Below, piece after piece: positions 7,423 through 16,048 of a stretch of DNA of 58,440 nt. Below the pieces are notes generated by a model, which had not been told where the DNA came from, made no database searches, and was given only the letters and a program-made list of their open reading frames with translations. Each line of letters begins with the position of its first letter. Positions within the stretch are counted from its first letter, which is position 1. Both the position numbers and the translations under genes were made by a program. The DNA is from UBA7683 sp964397855 (GTDB taxonomy: Bacteria > Patescibacteriota > Saccharimonadia > Saccharimonadales > UBA7683): positions 1-58,440 of the forward strand of contig CAYNKQ010000004.1 in NCBI GenBank assembly GCA_964397855.1, in the 5' to 3' direction.

Positions 7423-7764
7423 ATGGCTGAAGCTAAATCGGCACCAAAAGTTTCTGCAGATGCAAAAGATATTGAAGAAAATAAAATACTTGCGGTACTT
7501 TCGTACTTCGGTATTTTGTTCCTTATTCCACTACTTGTGGCACCTAAATCAAAGTTTGCAAAATTTCACGCTAACCAAGGTTGCGTGTTATTTATTGCAG
7601 AGGTTGCACTCAGTGTTGTCTGGATTGTTCCAATCCTTGGGTGGCTCGTTGGTTTTGTTGGTGGTATCGCGACCCTAGTTCTCGCAATCATGGGAATCAT
7701 CAATGCCCTTAATGGCAAATCTGAAAAACTACCAATTATTGGTGATGTTTCAGTAATAAAGTAG
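7423..7764 (+). CDS. DUF4870/Tic20-like small membrane protein
   Basis: A 113-aa protein with a polar N-terminus (1-22) and three hydrophobic segments (about 25-43, 55-72, 75-97). The pattern EENKILAVLSYFGILFLIPLL...KFAKFHANQG is typical of DUF4870-like proteins, in which a conserved HANQ follows the first membrane segment. Function is unknown. The start is fixed by AAGGGAGA (7409-7416) six nt before ATG 7423; frame upstream of it is open but has no start signal. A bidirectional terminator follows at 7781-7809. Confidence 0.75.
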   Translation: MAEAKSAPKVSADAKDIEENKILAVLSYFGILFLIPLLVAPKSKFAKFHANQGCVLFIAEVALSVVWIVPILGWLVGFVGGIATLVLAIMGIINALNGKSEKLPIIGDVSVIK

Positions 7765-7780
7765 CACTGATTGCTTTGTT

Positions 7781-7809
7781 TAAAATACCGCTCAAGTAGC
7801 GGTATTTTA
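7781..7809. terminator. Bidirectional intrinsic terminator
   Basis: A perfect 12-bp stem TAAAATACCGCT/AGCGGTATTTTA with a CAAGT loop. A- and T-rich outer ends serve both the plus-strand DUF4870 gene and the convergent 816-aa membrane protein. Confidence 0.85.
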
Positions 7810-7812
7810 AAT

Positions 7813-10263
7813 TTACTCGTCTTTTTTGGTGTGCGCAACACTTACGTAGATCGCAATACCAATTACAAATAAGCTAAGAAGGCCAAGTGCGACAAACTGT
7901 AAATCTCGAAGTTGATACAGCACCGCCAGAATGACACTGCATAAACCCCACCAAATAACCCCGCGTCGCTTGAAGATTGCACCAAGAAGGACCACTCCAA
8001 TGTGCTCTGCAATAAAAAGCCAGCCGTACAGTACATCAACTCCACCTAGTAGCATCAATGCAAAAGGTACTGTGGCAATTGATAAACTTGTATAAAGGTA
8101 AGCACTGGCTGAAACCGTGCTTCTTACTGACTGACGATACATACTATAGCCAAGTGCCAGCAGCGCCCAGAGGTGACTATAGACCAAGAATTCACGAAGA
8201 CCCAATTGGTACAAAAACCATTGCACACTAACCATCACTATGGCCCCACCTAGTTCTTTCAGTGCTAGTTGCCGCCGAATGAGACCTTCAGCAATAATCA
8301 CAGTACCGATACCCGTAACACTAAGCGCACCGAGAGCCCAGTGTGCACCAGGAGCTGACCCGGCTAAGAGGCTAAGAGCGAACCCGATAATTGCAACTAT
8401 GCGAAGCGAGCTTGCCCAGTGGCTCAGTTTTGACAAAAAACCGCTCGTTACAGCCCAAGCACCCGCGAGCAAGAACCAACACGACTGGACGAGCAGCGCC
8501 GCATCAGATTGATTGACACATAAAGCAAGCACTGCAAAGTAGAACAAACTTGCTGCTAGTATCAAAAATTCGGGTAATTTGTACCGATAACATGCCAGTA
8601 ATGAGAGTCCGACACTCGCCAAGAGTACCCCTGCAACGATAAGAGTGCTACCACTAGCCAGAGCCGTAACAAGTGATACAGCCATGAAGAGAGGCGTTGA
8701 AACCCTGTATACAATCTTGGCCTCTATACCTTTTGCAGATGTGCTCAACACATACAGTGCGCTAGCAAAAACTGTGTATAACACCGCTGCAACAACATAA
8801 GCTACCTCTGATTGGTCGATAGTTGGCTTCATTAGTGTCAGTATTGCACTCGCTGGCAATAAGAAGCTGTAAAATACACCGATAGTGACTAAGCCGTCAG
8901 ACTTACTTGCTCTCCAAAGGAGCCACTGCTGAACTATGGCTACTATCAAGAATGCGAGCTGGAACCGAGGCCAAGGGCTGAGGCAAAGCAGTGCAATTGG
9001 CAAGCTAACTGCTGAAATACTAAAAACACCTTCGTAATGTGACGGTGCAACTCTTTTAAACCTTGAGATAAGTGCAATGAGATTATATAGCAATGATGCA
9101 GCCACAATGTAGATCAACACTGCATTCCGAGATTCAGTGACACCGTACGTCAGGACTCCTGCGGCCAAGAGAGCGAGCAGTTGAGAAGATACCCAAAGTG
9201 CCACGCGACGCGCACCACGCCCAAGCAACAAACCGTATGTGGCGTAGAAGGCTGAGGCCAGTGCTAAAATTGCAGCATTCTGCGTAAATCCTTTGTCGCC
9301 GATGAGTGCCAGTGAATACAATATACTTACAGGCAGGAGTACGTTTGCGGTTATCATAAGGGGAGCCTGCAGCTGTTTTGTCTCTTCACTACTTCGACCC
9401 AGCGACCAAAGCCCAAGGTTAAACACTGCAACAAGACTCAAGCCCCAACCGAATGCCTGAGCGGGCAAACCAAGTTGTGCAACTGCCGATTCTACCAAAG
9501 AAACCAATGCACCAATCATAAGGTATCCAATATACTGCTGTTTCATTGTTAACCAGGTTATAGCGTACAAAGAAAGACAGATAAGCGAAGTAACCAGCCA
9601 CACCGTGAGGCCATATTGCTGGTTCAGCCAGTAGCCATAGGCTGCCACACCGAGGAGCGGAGTAAGTAGCACCGCGACTGCCACAAAACTACTACCCGCG
9701 TTCTTGAGCCGTGTACTCGAACGAAATAATACTTGCCCAGAAGCATAAAACACAGCCGCTACAGCCGCCAGGAGGAACACTTTTGCACCGCCCCCAACAC
9801 CACTCAGTGTTACAAATAGTGTTGCAGCTGTTATGAACAAAAATGCACCCAGATATAGCAATGGAACACCGTAATCAACTGGCTGAGATACGGTTGCTAC
9901 TGGGGTAATTTGTGCGGAAGGGACAGATTCGACTTTAGCCTGCCCTTGAACCGTATCAATTACTTCAGTCTCGGATCCGGGTGACCATTGATTCTGATCA
10001 ACCAGCTGCAGTAACTCTGCCTTGGTTGGAGCATCTTCTGATCCTTCGAGTTTGGAGGCGACCTCATCTCTCAAGCTTTTACGGCCAGCCCAGTATCCAT
10101 ACAGATACGAACTGTTTTGAGTATCGATTTGCCCCGAAACGAAATCTTGATTTGTTTTTTTCCCCGTGCGTCTCGCGATAAAGACTATCCCAACGATGAT
10201 ACACAAAGGAACGACCAAAGACGACGCGATCGCCAACATAAATGCAATAAGCCCAGCTACCAT
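7813..10263 (-). CDS. Very large polytopic membrane protein of unknown function (816 aa)
   Basis: One N-terminal membrane segment (about 5-27), a polar cytoplasmic-type stretch (about 30-125) with charged and Gln/Pro-rich sequence, then an almost uninterrupted run of roughly 24 hydrophobic segments to the C-terminus (KKDE). No catalytic motif is visible. DUF2157/DUF2339-like membrane proteins have a similar build, but I cannot assign the family. GGAGG lies 5 nt before ATG 10263, which I take as the start; a GTG two codons upstream is inside the Shine-Dalgarno region. Convergent with the DUF4870-like gene. Confidence 0.75.
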   Translation of the reverse strand: MVAGLIAFMLAIASSLVVPLCIIVGIVFIARRTGKKTNQDFVSGQIDTQNSSYLYGYWAGRKSLRDEVASKLEGSEDAPTKAELLQLVDQNQWSPGSETEVIDTVQGQAKVESVPSAQITPVATVSQPVDYGVPLLYLGAFLFITAATLFVTLSGVGGGAKVFLLAAVAAVFYASGQVLFRSSTRLKNAGSSFVAVAVLLTPLLGVAAYGYWLNQQYGLTVWLVTSLICLSLYAITWLTMKQQYIGYLMIGALVSLVESAVAQLGLPAQAFGWGLSLVAVFNLGLWSLGRSSEETKQLQAPLMITANVLLPVSILYSLALIGDKGFTQNAAILALASAFYATYGLLLGRGARRVALWVSSQLLALLAAGVLTYGVTESRNAVLIYIVAASLLYNLIALISRFKRVAPSHYEGVFSISAVSLPIALLCLSPWPRFQLAFLIVAIVQQWLLWRASKSDGLVTIGVFYSFLLPASAILTLMKPTIDQSEVAYVVAAVLYTVFASALYVLSTSAKGIEAKIVYRVSTPLFMAVSLVTALASGSTLIVAGVLLASVGLSLLACYRYKLPEFLILAASLFYFAVLALCVNQSDAALLVQSCWFLLAGAWAVTSGFLSKLSHWASSLRIVAIIGFALSLLAGSAPGAHWALGALSVTGIGTVIIAEGLIRRQLALKELGGAIVMVSVQWFLYQLGLREFLVYSHLWALLALGYSMYRQSVRSTVSASAYLYTSLSIATVPFALMLLGGVDVLYGWLFIAEHIGVVLLGAIFKRRGVIWWGLCSVILAVLYQLRDLQFVALGLLSLFVIGIAIYVSVAHTKKDE

Positions 10264-10327
10264 ACACACCTCCGGTTACTGTTATGATTATGGTTTTAGT
10301 CTAATGCATCTGGCCGCCGTTGACTAG

Positions 10328-11428
10328 CTATGCGCCGAAGAAGCTTTTCTTTTTGGTGTCTTTTAAGCTTTCGAGGACTTCTTTTTGTGACTTGCTGAGG
10401 TTAGTAGGTGTGTCAACTAAGATTGTGACTATATGTGCGCCCCTGCTCTTGTCTCGAATGTGTGGAACACCGTGACTGGAAAGCTTAAAGTCAGTACCGC
10501 TCTGCGTACCGGCTGGAACTTTCATGCGGATTGGACCATCAACTGTTTGCACTTCTATTTCGGTTCCAAGTGCAGCGTCTACCATGCCGATGTGTTCGTT
10601 TGAGAGTATGAGATCACCTTCTCGGGTGAAGTGTTTGTGTGGCTTCACATTAAGCTGAACGTACAGATCACCCTTATTACCATTTGCTGCGGCTTCGCCG
10701 TGTTCACGAAGTCGGATCACCGCACCATCATCAATACCAGCTGGTATCTTGATAGTGATTTCTTGCTTAACTCGTTCTACGCCCGTTGCCTTACACACAC
10801 TGCATGGCTTTTCGGGGATCTTACCTCTGCCATCACAGTTCCGGCAAATTGCGGCCTGCTGAATTGCGCCAAATATAGTATTCATTTGCTGCACCACCTG
10901 ACCAGAACCTTTGCAGACTTCACATGTCTTGAGTTCATGTCCTGGCTCTGCACGGTTACCTTTGCAGTGTGTACAAACGTCGTTCATTGTCAGGTGAATA
11001 GTTTTTTCTACGCCAAAAACCGCCTCTTCAAATGTAAGAGTCATATCGGTTTGGACATCTCTACCCATGTCCTCAGATCTACGCTGCTGCGCGCCACCAC
11101 CAAAAAAGCTGCCGAAGATATCACCGAGGCCACCGTCACCAAAATCAAAGTGCATACCCTGGCTACCAAATCCACCATAAGGGTCGCCGCCCGGGGCACC
11201 ACCTGCGTTGCCACCAACTCCCGCGTGCCCAAACTGATCATAGCGTTGTCGTTTGGTTTGATCTTTTAATACATCATACGCCTCTGAAGCCTCTTTAAAT
11301 TTTGTCTCATCACCACCTTCTTTGTCTGGGTGATGTTTGACCGCTGCTTTTCTGAATGCCTTTTTAATTTCATCAGCTGAGGCATCATTTTTAATACCAA
11401 GGACCTCGTAGTAATCTCTTTTGCTCAT
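10328..11428 (-). CDS. dnaJ: Chaperone protein DnaJ
   Basis: A 366-aa type I J-protein. The J-domain (1-70) carries HPD in KHHPDKEGGDE; a Gly/Phe-rich linker follows (about 72-118). The zinc-binding region has four repeats (CTHCKGNR, CEVCKGSG, CRNCDGRG, CSVCKATG), the fourth with Ala in place of the usual first Gly, all cysteines kept. C-terminal substrate-binding domains follow. It delivers substrates to DnaK and stimulates its ATPase. The start overlaps the stop of the NYN gene (ATGA), so it is the second gene of that operon. Unlike dnaK and hrcA it has no CIRCE element. Confidence 0.97.
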   Translation of the reverse strand: MSKRDYYEVLGIKNDASADEIKKAFRKAAVKHHPDKEGGDETKFKEASEAYDVLKDQTKRQRYDQFGHAGVGGNAGGAPGGDPYGGFGSQGMHFDFGDGGLGDIFGSFFGGGAQQRRSEDMGRDVQTDMTLTFEEAVFGVEKTIHLTMNDVCTHCKGNRAEPGHELKTCEVCKGSGQVVQQMNTIFGAIQQAAICRNCDGRGKIPEKPCSVCKATGVERVKQEITIKIPAGIDDGAVIRLREHGEAAANGNKGDLYVQLNVKPHKHFTREGDLILSNEHIGMVDAALGTEIEVQTVDGPIRMKVPAGTQSGTDFKLSSHGVPHIRDKSRGAHIVTILVDTPTNLSKSQKEVLESLKDTKKKSFFGA

Positions 11429-12027
11429 TTGTTTACCTCTTTGAATGCTTTAGTGATTTGAGTTTTGTCTAAGATTATAGTTTTAGCAGCGACTTTGCCA
11501 ATGGCCTTATTAACGCCCCCTTCGAATGCAACGTACGTAACTCCCACACCTTTAGCACGCGCAGAATTTATAGCGGGAATAAGATCTGAATCTGATGAAA
11601 GTACAAAAATTGTAGAACCTTTGGCTGCCATTGTTGCAATGTCTACGCCAATTCTTACATCTACGCCCTTTTCAATCAACACATCTGTCCGTTTTTTGCA
11701 GTGGGGGCAACGTTTTGAACTTCTCGCCTTAAGAAGGCCTGCCTTAATAATCTTTGTTTGTTGATTTGCAATATACGGGATCCACTTAGCATTCCAAGCC
11801 CGCATTCGCTCTATTGTTTTATAGAGCGAACTGCTCTCATCAGGCAATTCTATTTTAGTAGAATAATAAAATATTTGTGCGCCGTCTGTTAGATTAAGTT
11901 GGCTAAAAAGGGTGTTGAAGTCTAAGCGGGAGAGCTGTTGACGACTACTGACGAGCTTTTTTGATCTTAAGACATGCACCAAACTATGGACAAAATTTTC
12001 GCCATCGATGAGAAGATAGTCCTTCAT
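11425..12027 (-). CDS. NYN domain (LabA/DUF88, PIN-like) putative ribonuclease
   Basis: A 200-aa NYN-domain protein. The PIN-like acidic site is visible: MKDYLLIDGENF (Asp8, Asn11), GVDVRIGVDIATMA (about 115-128) and FVLSSDSDLIPAI (about 134-146). A single CPHC pair lies near residue 105. NYN proteins are metal-dependent RNases; the target is unknown. It is the promoter-proximal gene of an operon with dnaJ (4-nt overlap). Its own sigma-70 promoter at 12119-12091 is followed at once by a terminator hairpin in the leader (12078-12040), so expression may depend on read-through. Ribosome binding is weak (GGGG, 5 nt before ATG). Confidence 0.85.
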   Translation of the reverse strand: MKDYLLIDGENFVHSLVHVLRSKKLVSSRQQLSRLDFNTLFSQLNLTDGAQIFYYSTKIELPDESSSLYKTIERMRAWNAKWIPYIANQQTKIIKAGLLKARSSKRCPHCKKRTDVLIEKGVDVRIGVDIATMAAKGSTIFVLSSDSDLIPAINSARAKGVGVTYVAFEGGVNKAIGKVAAKTIILDKTQITKAFKEVNK

Positions 12028-12039
12028 TTATTCCCCAAC

Positions 12040-12078
12040 AAAAAAGCCTCACGATGCTCCCGAAGGCCCAAGGTGAGG
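12040..12078 (-). terminator. Intrinsic terminator in the 5' leader of the NYN-dnaJ operon
   Basis: On the minus strand CCTCAC (12078-12073) pairs with GTGAGG (12053-12048) around a 19-nt loop that includes CCTTCGGG, followed by CTTTTTT. It lies about 10 nt after the predicted transcription start and ends 13 nt before the NYN start codon. Confidence 0.7.
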
Positions 12079-12090
12079 TGTGGTGATGAA

Positions 12091-12119
12091 ATAGTAGCAA
12101 ATCTTATGACATTTGTCAA
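12091..12119 (-). promoter_or_regulatory. Sigma-70 promoter of the NYN-dnaJ operon
   Basis: TTGACA (12119-12114), 17-nt spacer, TACTAT (12096-12091) on the minus strand, TSS expected near 12084. Confidence 0.75.
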
Positions 12120-12125
12120 TAGATC

Positions 12126-12160
12126 AAAAACCTCGCTTAGTGTCACCACAAGAGTGAGGT
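12126..12160 (-). terminator. Terminator after the VKOR gene
   Basis: Minus strand ACCTC...GAGGT outer stem with an inner GTG/CAC stem and GTGA loop, followed by TTTTT. It closes the dnaK-77aa-VKOR unit before the next promoter. Confidence 0.65.
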
Positions 12161-12217
12161 ATTGCGCCTCAACCTTAGCAAAAATTATTTTTTTTGGCAG
12201 TGTACTGTAGTTCATAA

Positions 12218-12820
12218 TTAACCAATGAGACTATGGAAATAGTCTGCAAATCTAGTGAACACAAGAACGGTTATCAGCACATATGTTATGGCTATGAGCT
12301 TACCTGGATTATTAGCCAAGAAATTACCGATTTTACCCTTAATGATGAGGTTCTTTTCACGGAGATTGAAGGCTAGCGTGCTCCAGAAAATAATGGTTGT
12401 CACCGCCCATACTGCCATGCAATAGATACATAGCTTACCAATATCATATAGAGCCGCGTGGATCAACCAAGCGCAGAACAGAACTCCGAATGCTGTACCA
12501 GCCTGAAAACACCACCAGAACCACTTTTTAAGATTTTTAGCCCCAGCGAACAACATCATACCTACCGCCCAAACCATAGCAAAGCCTGCGATACCAATAA
12601 TTGGATTCGGAAAACCAAATGCTGAAGCCTGAGGTGATGTGATAACTGGTGAGCAGGCTACAATCGGGCTCAAGCTACAACTTGGAATATAATTTGGATT
12701 GGCCGCTAAATGCAGCTTTTCTACCGTTAAAATTCCCGAAGCGAGAAGACCTAAGATACCACCAATTACTAACACCCACGGAAATACTTTTTCAAACTTG
12801 AGATTTTTTAGACTATTCAT
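12218..12820 (-). CDS. Vitamin K epoxide reductase (VKOR) family protein
   Basis: A 200-aa membrane protein with about five membrane segments. It has both cysteine pairs of bacterial VKOR: loop pair C48/C56 (CSLSPIVAC) and the active-site C131-x-x-C134 (CIYC), plus the conserved Ser/Pro region between them. VKOR oxidises a DsbA-like partner and passes electrons to quinone, supporting disulfide bonds in exported proteins. No thioredoxin-like partner is fused or adjacent. A -10 box (TATAAT, 12833-12828) ends 7 nt before the ATG and overlaps the stop of the upstream 77-aa gene, so it may be transcribed leaderless as well as by read-through from dnaK. Confidence 0.9.
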   Translation of the reverse strand: MNSLKNLKFEKVFPWVLVIGGILGLLASGILTVEKLHLAANPNYIPSCSLSPIVACSPVITSPQASAFGFPNPIIGIAGFAMVWAVGMMLFAGAKNLKKWFWWCFQAGTAFGVLFCAWLIHAALYDIGKLCIYCMAVWAVTTIIFWSTLAFNLREKNLIIKGKIGNFLANNPGKLIAITYVLITVLVFTRFADYFHSLIG

Positions 12821-12828
12821 AATGTATA

Positions 12829-13062
12829 TTATAAGCCACCAGGGCCTTTAGTGCGTATCAATTTTGCAATCATCGCAGTTGTTTCTTTCGTTTGTGATAC
12901 ATATTGTCCAGAATACTCGCCGTGTTTGGCGGCGTTCAATGCCGCCAAACGACAGACTTCATCTGCATCGCGGGATGGATCCTCTTCTAAGCTAGCTTCT
13001 GCCAGAAGAGCTGTGTATAGTACATAACCTTCGTCTCTTAGGGGCTCCGCCTCTCCCGTCAT
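12829..13062 (-). CDS. Small acidic hypothetical protein (77 aa)
   Basis: A 77-aa soluble protein without membrane segments (EAEPLRDEGYVLYTALL..., C-terminal MIAKLIRTKGPGGL). No family recognised. It starts 14 nt after dnaK on the same strand and ends 8 nt before VKOR, so it is probably co-transcribed with dnaK. An AAGG sequence lies 5 nt before the ATG. The compact placement and clean start favour a real gene. Confidence 0.6.
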   Translation of the reverse strand: MTGEAEPLRDEGYVLYTALLAEASLEEDPSRDADEVCRLAALNAAKHGEYSGQYVSQTKETTAMIAKLIRTKGPGGL

Positions 13063-13076
13063 GAAAACCTTCTTAC

Positions 13077-14984
13077 CTACTTCTTGTCTTCATCAACAAC
13101 TTCGCCTTCTACGGCTTCGTCAGCCTTGGACTTCTCGGTTTTTTCTCCATCTTCAGATTCTGGAGCCTCAGCTGGTTCATATAGTTTAGCGCCAATCGGC
13201 TGGATTGTATCCATAAGTGCCTTTGCAGCTGCTTCGATTTCTTCTTTATCGGTTGAATCGGTATGCTTTTTAGCTTCTTCTACCGCGTCTTTAATAGCGG
13301 TCTTGTCTTCTTCAGAGATCTTGTCCTTGTATTCATCGGGCATCTTTTCAGCTTGATAAATAGCATTCTCCAGAAGATTCTTGGCTTCAGCAGCTTCACG
13401 CTTCTTCTTGTCTTCTTCGGCATGAGCTTCGGCGTCTTTTTGAGCTTTTTCAACATCTTCTTTACTTAAGTTTCCAGAGTTCTGAATGGTAATAGATTGC
13501 TCTTTGCCGGTGCCCTTGTCTTTGGCAGTAACGTTTAAGATACCGTTTGCATCAAGGTTGAAGGTCACTTCAATCTGAGGTACGCCGCGTGGGGCTGGCG
13601 CAATACCATCGAGTACAAAGCGTCCGAGAGATTTGTTGTCAGCTGACATTTCGCGTTCACCTTGTAATACATGAATTTCAACTTGCGGCTGGCTGTCTGC
13701 AGCTGTTGAGAATGTCTCGCTCTTAGAAGTTGGAATGGTGGTATTTCGCTCAATCAACTTAGTTGTGACACTACCCATGGTTTCGATACCAAGTGAAAGT
13801 GGGGTCACGTCCAGAAGCAGAACATCTTTGACGTCTCCAGCAAGTACACCCGCCTGAATAGCGGCACCCATAGCTACAACTTCATCAGGATTAACTCCCT
13901 TAAGTGGATCTTTGCCAAAAATTGACTTCACCTTTTCTACTACAGCTGGCATACGAGTCATACCACCGACTAGAATTACCTCGTCGATATCTTTAGCAGT
14001 TACCTTGGCATCCTTGAGGGCCTTTTCGCACGGACCAGCGGTTCGCTCGATGAAATCTTTTACGAGATCTTCAAGCTTAGCGCGAGTGAAATTGTATTCG
14101 AAGTTGATTGGACCGTCTTCACCTTGGTCCAGGAACGGAAGATTGATTTCAGCAGATTGAGCAGACGAGAGTTCTTTCTTGGCTTTTTCGGCTTCTTCCT
14201 TAAGTCGCTGCATCGCCATCGCATTTTTGCGAAGATCGGTGCCGTGTTCTTTTTTAATTTCGTCCAGGAAGTGGTTAACGATCTTGTTATCGAAGTCTTC
14301 ACCGCCAAGGTGTGTATCACCATTAGTGCTCTTTACTTCAAACACACCGTCCCCAAGTTCGAGTACAGAAACATCGAACGTACCACCACCAAGGTCAAAC
14401 ACTACAACTGTTTCGTTCTTGTCTTTTTTATCAAGACCGTATGCAAGCGCAGCTGCAGTTGGTTCATTGATGATTCGCTTTACCTCTAAGCCCGCAATTT
14501 TACCAGCGTCCTTAGTGGCTTGGCGCTGAGAATCATCAAAGTAAGCTGGGACAGTGATGACAGCCTGATCTACTTTTTCACCAAGGAATGCCTCGGCGTC
14601 AGCTTTGATCTTAGAAAGAATCATGGCGGAGACTTCTTCCGGAGTATAGTCTGTGCCAGCCATGGTTACGGCGACACCATTGCCTTTTTTCACAATAGCG
14701 TATGGCATAATGTCGTGATCTTTTTGTACTTCTTTGTCAGAGAACTTACGACCAATCAGTCGTTTTACACCAAAAATAGTATTTTCAGGATTAGTGACGC
14801 GCTGGCGGTTAGCGGTTGCACCAACTAGGCGCTCTTCTTTGCCATTTTTGCCTTTTTTAATTGCAACAACACTTGGTGTTGTGCGATTACCTTCTGAGTT
14901 TGTAACGATTTCAGATGAACCAGCTTGCATAACAGCGATTGCTGAGTTGGTTGTACCTAAATCGATTCCTATGATTTTGCCCAT
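13077..14984 (-). CDS. dnaK: Chaperone protein DnaK (Hsp70)
   Basis: A 635-aa Hsp70. Nucleotide-binding domain 1-375: GIDLGTTNSA at the N-terminus, IINEPTAAALAYGLD, VFDLGGGTFDVS, LVGGMTRMPAV. The interdomain linker VLLLDVTPLSLGIETMG and the substrate-binding domain follow, with an acidic C-terminal tail ending DEDKK. Full length for the family. Strong AAAGGAG, 8 nt before ATG 14984. The promoter at 15133-15104 is embedded in a perfect CIRCE element, so it should be repressed by HrcA. Followed by a 77-aa gene and VKOR. Confidence 0.98.
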   Translation of the reverse strand: MGKIIGIDLGTTNSAIAVMQAGSSEIVTNSEGNRTTPSVVAIKKGKNGKEERLVGATANRQRVTNPENTIFGVKRLIGRKFSDKEVQKDHDIMPYAIVKKGNGVAVTMAGTDYTPEEVSAMILSKIKADAEAFLGEKVDQAVITVPAYFDDSQRQATKDAGKIAGLEVKRIINEPTAAALAYGLDKKDKNETVVVFDLGGGTFDVSVLELGDGVFEVKSTNGDTHLGGEDFDNKIVNHFLDEIKKEHGTDLRKNAMAMQRLKEEAEKAKKELSSAQSAEINLPFLDQGEDGPINFEYNFTRAKLEDLVKDFIERTAGPCEKALKDAKVTAKDIDEVILVGGMTRMPAVVEKVKSIFGKDPLKGVNPDEVVAMGAAIQAGVLAGDVKDVLLLDVTPLSLGIETMGSVTTKLIERNTTIPTSKSETFSTAADSQPQVEIHVLQGEREMSADNKSLGRFVLDGIAPAPRGVPQIEVTFNLDANGILNVTAKDKGTGKEQSITIQNSGNLSKEDVEKAQKDAEAHAEEDKKKREAAEAKNLLENAIYQAEKMPDEYKDKISEEDKTAIKDAVEEAKKHTDSTDKEEIEAAAKALMDTIQPIGAKLYEPAEAPESEDGEKTEKSKADEAVEGEVVDEDKK

Positions 14985-15103
14985 TTTTTACGCTCCTTTG
15001 TCGCCTTAGATCTTAGAGCTTGGTTCTTAGATCCTAGTAGCGAAGATATTAAAAATTACATTTTAACTTAGCAGTCTGTGTGTGACTTTGCTAATGTAAT
15101 TCT

Positions 15104-15142
15104 ATCATATAAAAATTAGCACTCTAATGTCAAGAGTGCTAA
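15104..15142 (-). promoter_or_regulatory. dnaK promoter with perfect CIRCE operator
   Basis: CIRCE at 15116-15142: TTAGCACTC-N9-GAGTGCTAA with no mismatch. On the minus strand the -35 TTGACA (15133-15128) lies in the CIRCE spacer and the -10 TATGAT (15109-15104) follows after 18 nt, so bound HrcA would cover the promoter. The leader to dnaK is about 110 nt. Confidence 0.92.
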
Positions 15143-15160
15143 CTAAGAAACCTTCCCGCC

Positions 15161-15355
15161 CTATAGTGCTAAGCCAGTTCCGGGTCCTGCGCCACCGACA
15201 GCAGACTTACCTATACCCGTGACAGCAGGGGGTGCGGCAGCCAACAGATCACCTCCACTTAGAGGCACGTGATCGGGGTCAAAAATTGGGCCTAACGCTT
15301 CGCCTTCGTCAGGTAGCGTCTCTGGGTCAACAAAAACTTTGGGTCCATCAGTCAT
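15161..15355 (-). CDS. Small Gly/Pro/Ala-rich hypothetical protein (64 aa)
   Basis: A 64-aa protein rich in Pro, Gly, Ala and Asp (VDPETLPDEGEALGPIFDPD; C-terminus GGAGPGTGLAL). No family or membrane segment. AAGGAGA with a 7-nt spacer precedes the ATG at 15355, one of the better ribosome binding sites here, which supports translation. It lies between grpE and the dnaK promoter on the same strand and ends 19 nt before the dnaK CIRCE. Confidence 0.55.
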   Translation of the reverse strand: MTDGPKVFVDPETLPDEGEALGPIFDPDHVPLSGGDLLAAAPPAVTGIGKSAVGGAGPGTGLAL

Positions 15356-15458
15356 GAAAATATCTCCTTAAATGAGTGCTCTTAGCCTACCGCACTAGAT
15401 GCAAAAAGATTGTGATATTTCGCACACTCTCTCAATGACCTATCACAGGGGTGCTGGC

Positions 15459-15968
15459 TTACTGATTAGTAACCTTGACTGCGCTGTGGCGGATAACGTA
15501 GTCGCCCAGCAAATAACCACGCTGTAGTTCTTCTGTCACAATCTGCTCATCACCTTCACCTTCTACTTGAACGGCTTCGTGGAGGTTGGGATCAAAAACC
15601 TGGTTTAGTGCATTTATTTTTTTAACGCCGAGTTTTTCAAGTTGTTTTTGAAGTCTATCGTACACTTTTTTTGTACCTTGAGCCCATTTGTTGTCTTTAA
15701 GATTTTCTGGAAGGTGACTGAGGGATCTTTCAAGGTCATCAATAACGGGAAGTAGATCCTTAATAACCTGAGCCTTTGAAAATTGCGAAAGTGTCGCTTT
15801 TTCTATTTCAACTCGGTTTTTGTAATTGATAAACTCGGCTTGAATACGTTGGATGTCTGAAGTGAGCGTTGCAACCTGATTGTCCTGTGTATCGACAACC
15901 GGATTCTGAACAATGTTGTCTTGTTCATTTTCTGGTGTCTGTGATGTGTTCTTTGATGCTTTTTTCAT
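15459..15968 (-). CDS. grpE: Nucleotide exchange factor GrpE
   Basis: A 169-aa GrpE: disordered N-terminus (1-30), long coiled-coil helix (about 30-85; SDIQRIQAEFINYKNRVEIE), four-helix segment with DLLPVIDDLERSL, and C-terminal beta domain with FDPNLHEAVQVEG and GYLLGDYVIRHSAVKV. It releases ADP from DnaK. AGGA lies 8 nt before the ATG. It follows hrcA on the same strand with an 80-nt gap holding a GTCATCC-family hairpin, which could end or attenuate the hrcA transcript. Confidence 0.96.
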   Translation of the reverse strand: MKKASKNTSQTPENEQDNIVQNPVVDTQDNQVATLTSDIQRIQAEFINYKNRVEIEKATLSQFSKAQVIKDLLPVIDDLERSLSHLPENLKDNKWAQGTKKVYDRLQKQLEKLGVKKINALNQVFDPNLHEAVQVEGEGDEQIVTEELQRGYLLGDYVIRHSAVKVTNQ

Positions 15969-16008
15969 GATTTGAATCCTGTTTTATTGATCTAATGTAT
16001 TATCTATT

Positions 16009-16034
16009 GGATCCTGAATCAAGTTCAGGATGAC
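16009..16034. repeat. GTCATCC-family intergenic hairpin, copy 4
   Basis: Perfect 8-bp stem ATCCTGAA/TTCAGGAT around TCAAG, with GG and GACA flanks. It lies between hrcA and grpE and has the same loop as the copy at 4461. Confidence 0.65.
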
Positions 16035-16048
16035 AGCTGTGTGCAAAA

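Noticed and set aside
10631..11269. 212-codon plus-strand open frame
   Set aside because: Fully antisense to dnaJ, whose motifs are unambiguous; Cys/Thr-rich composition reflects the antisense zinc-finger region.
12024..12215. 63-codon minus-strand open frame
   Set aside because: It spans a terminator, the NYN-dnaJ promoter and the leader hairpin, and has no ribosome binding site.
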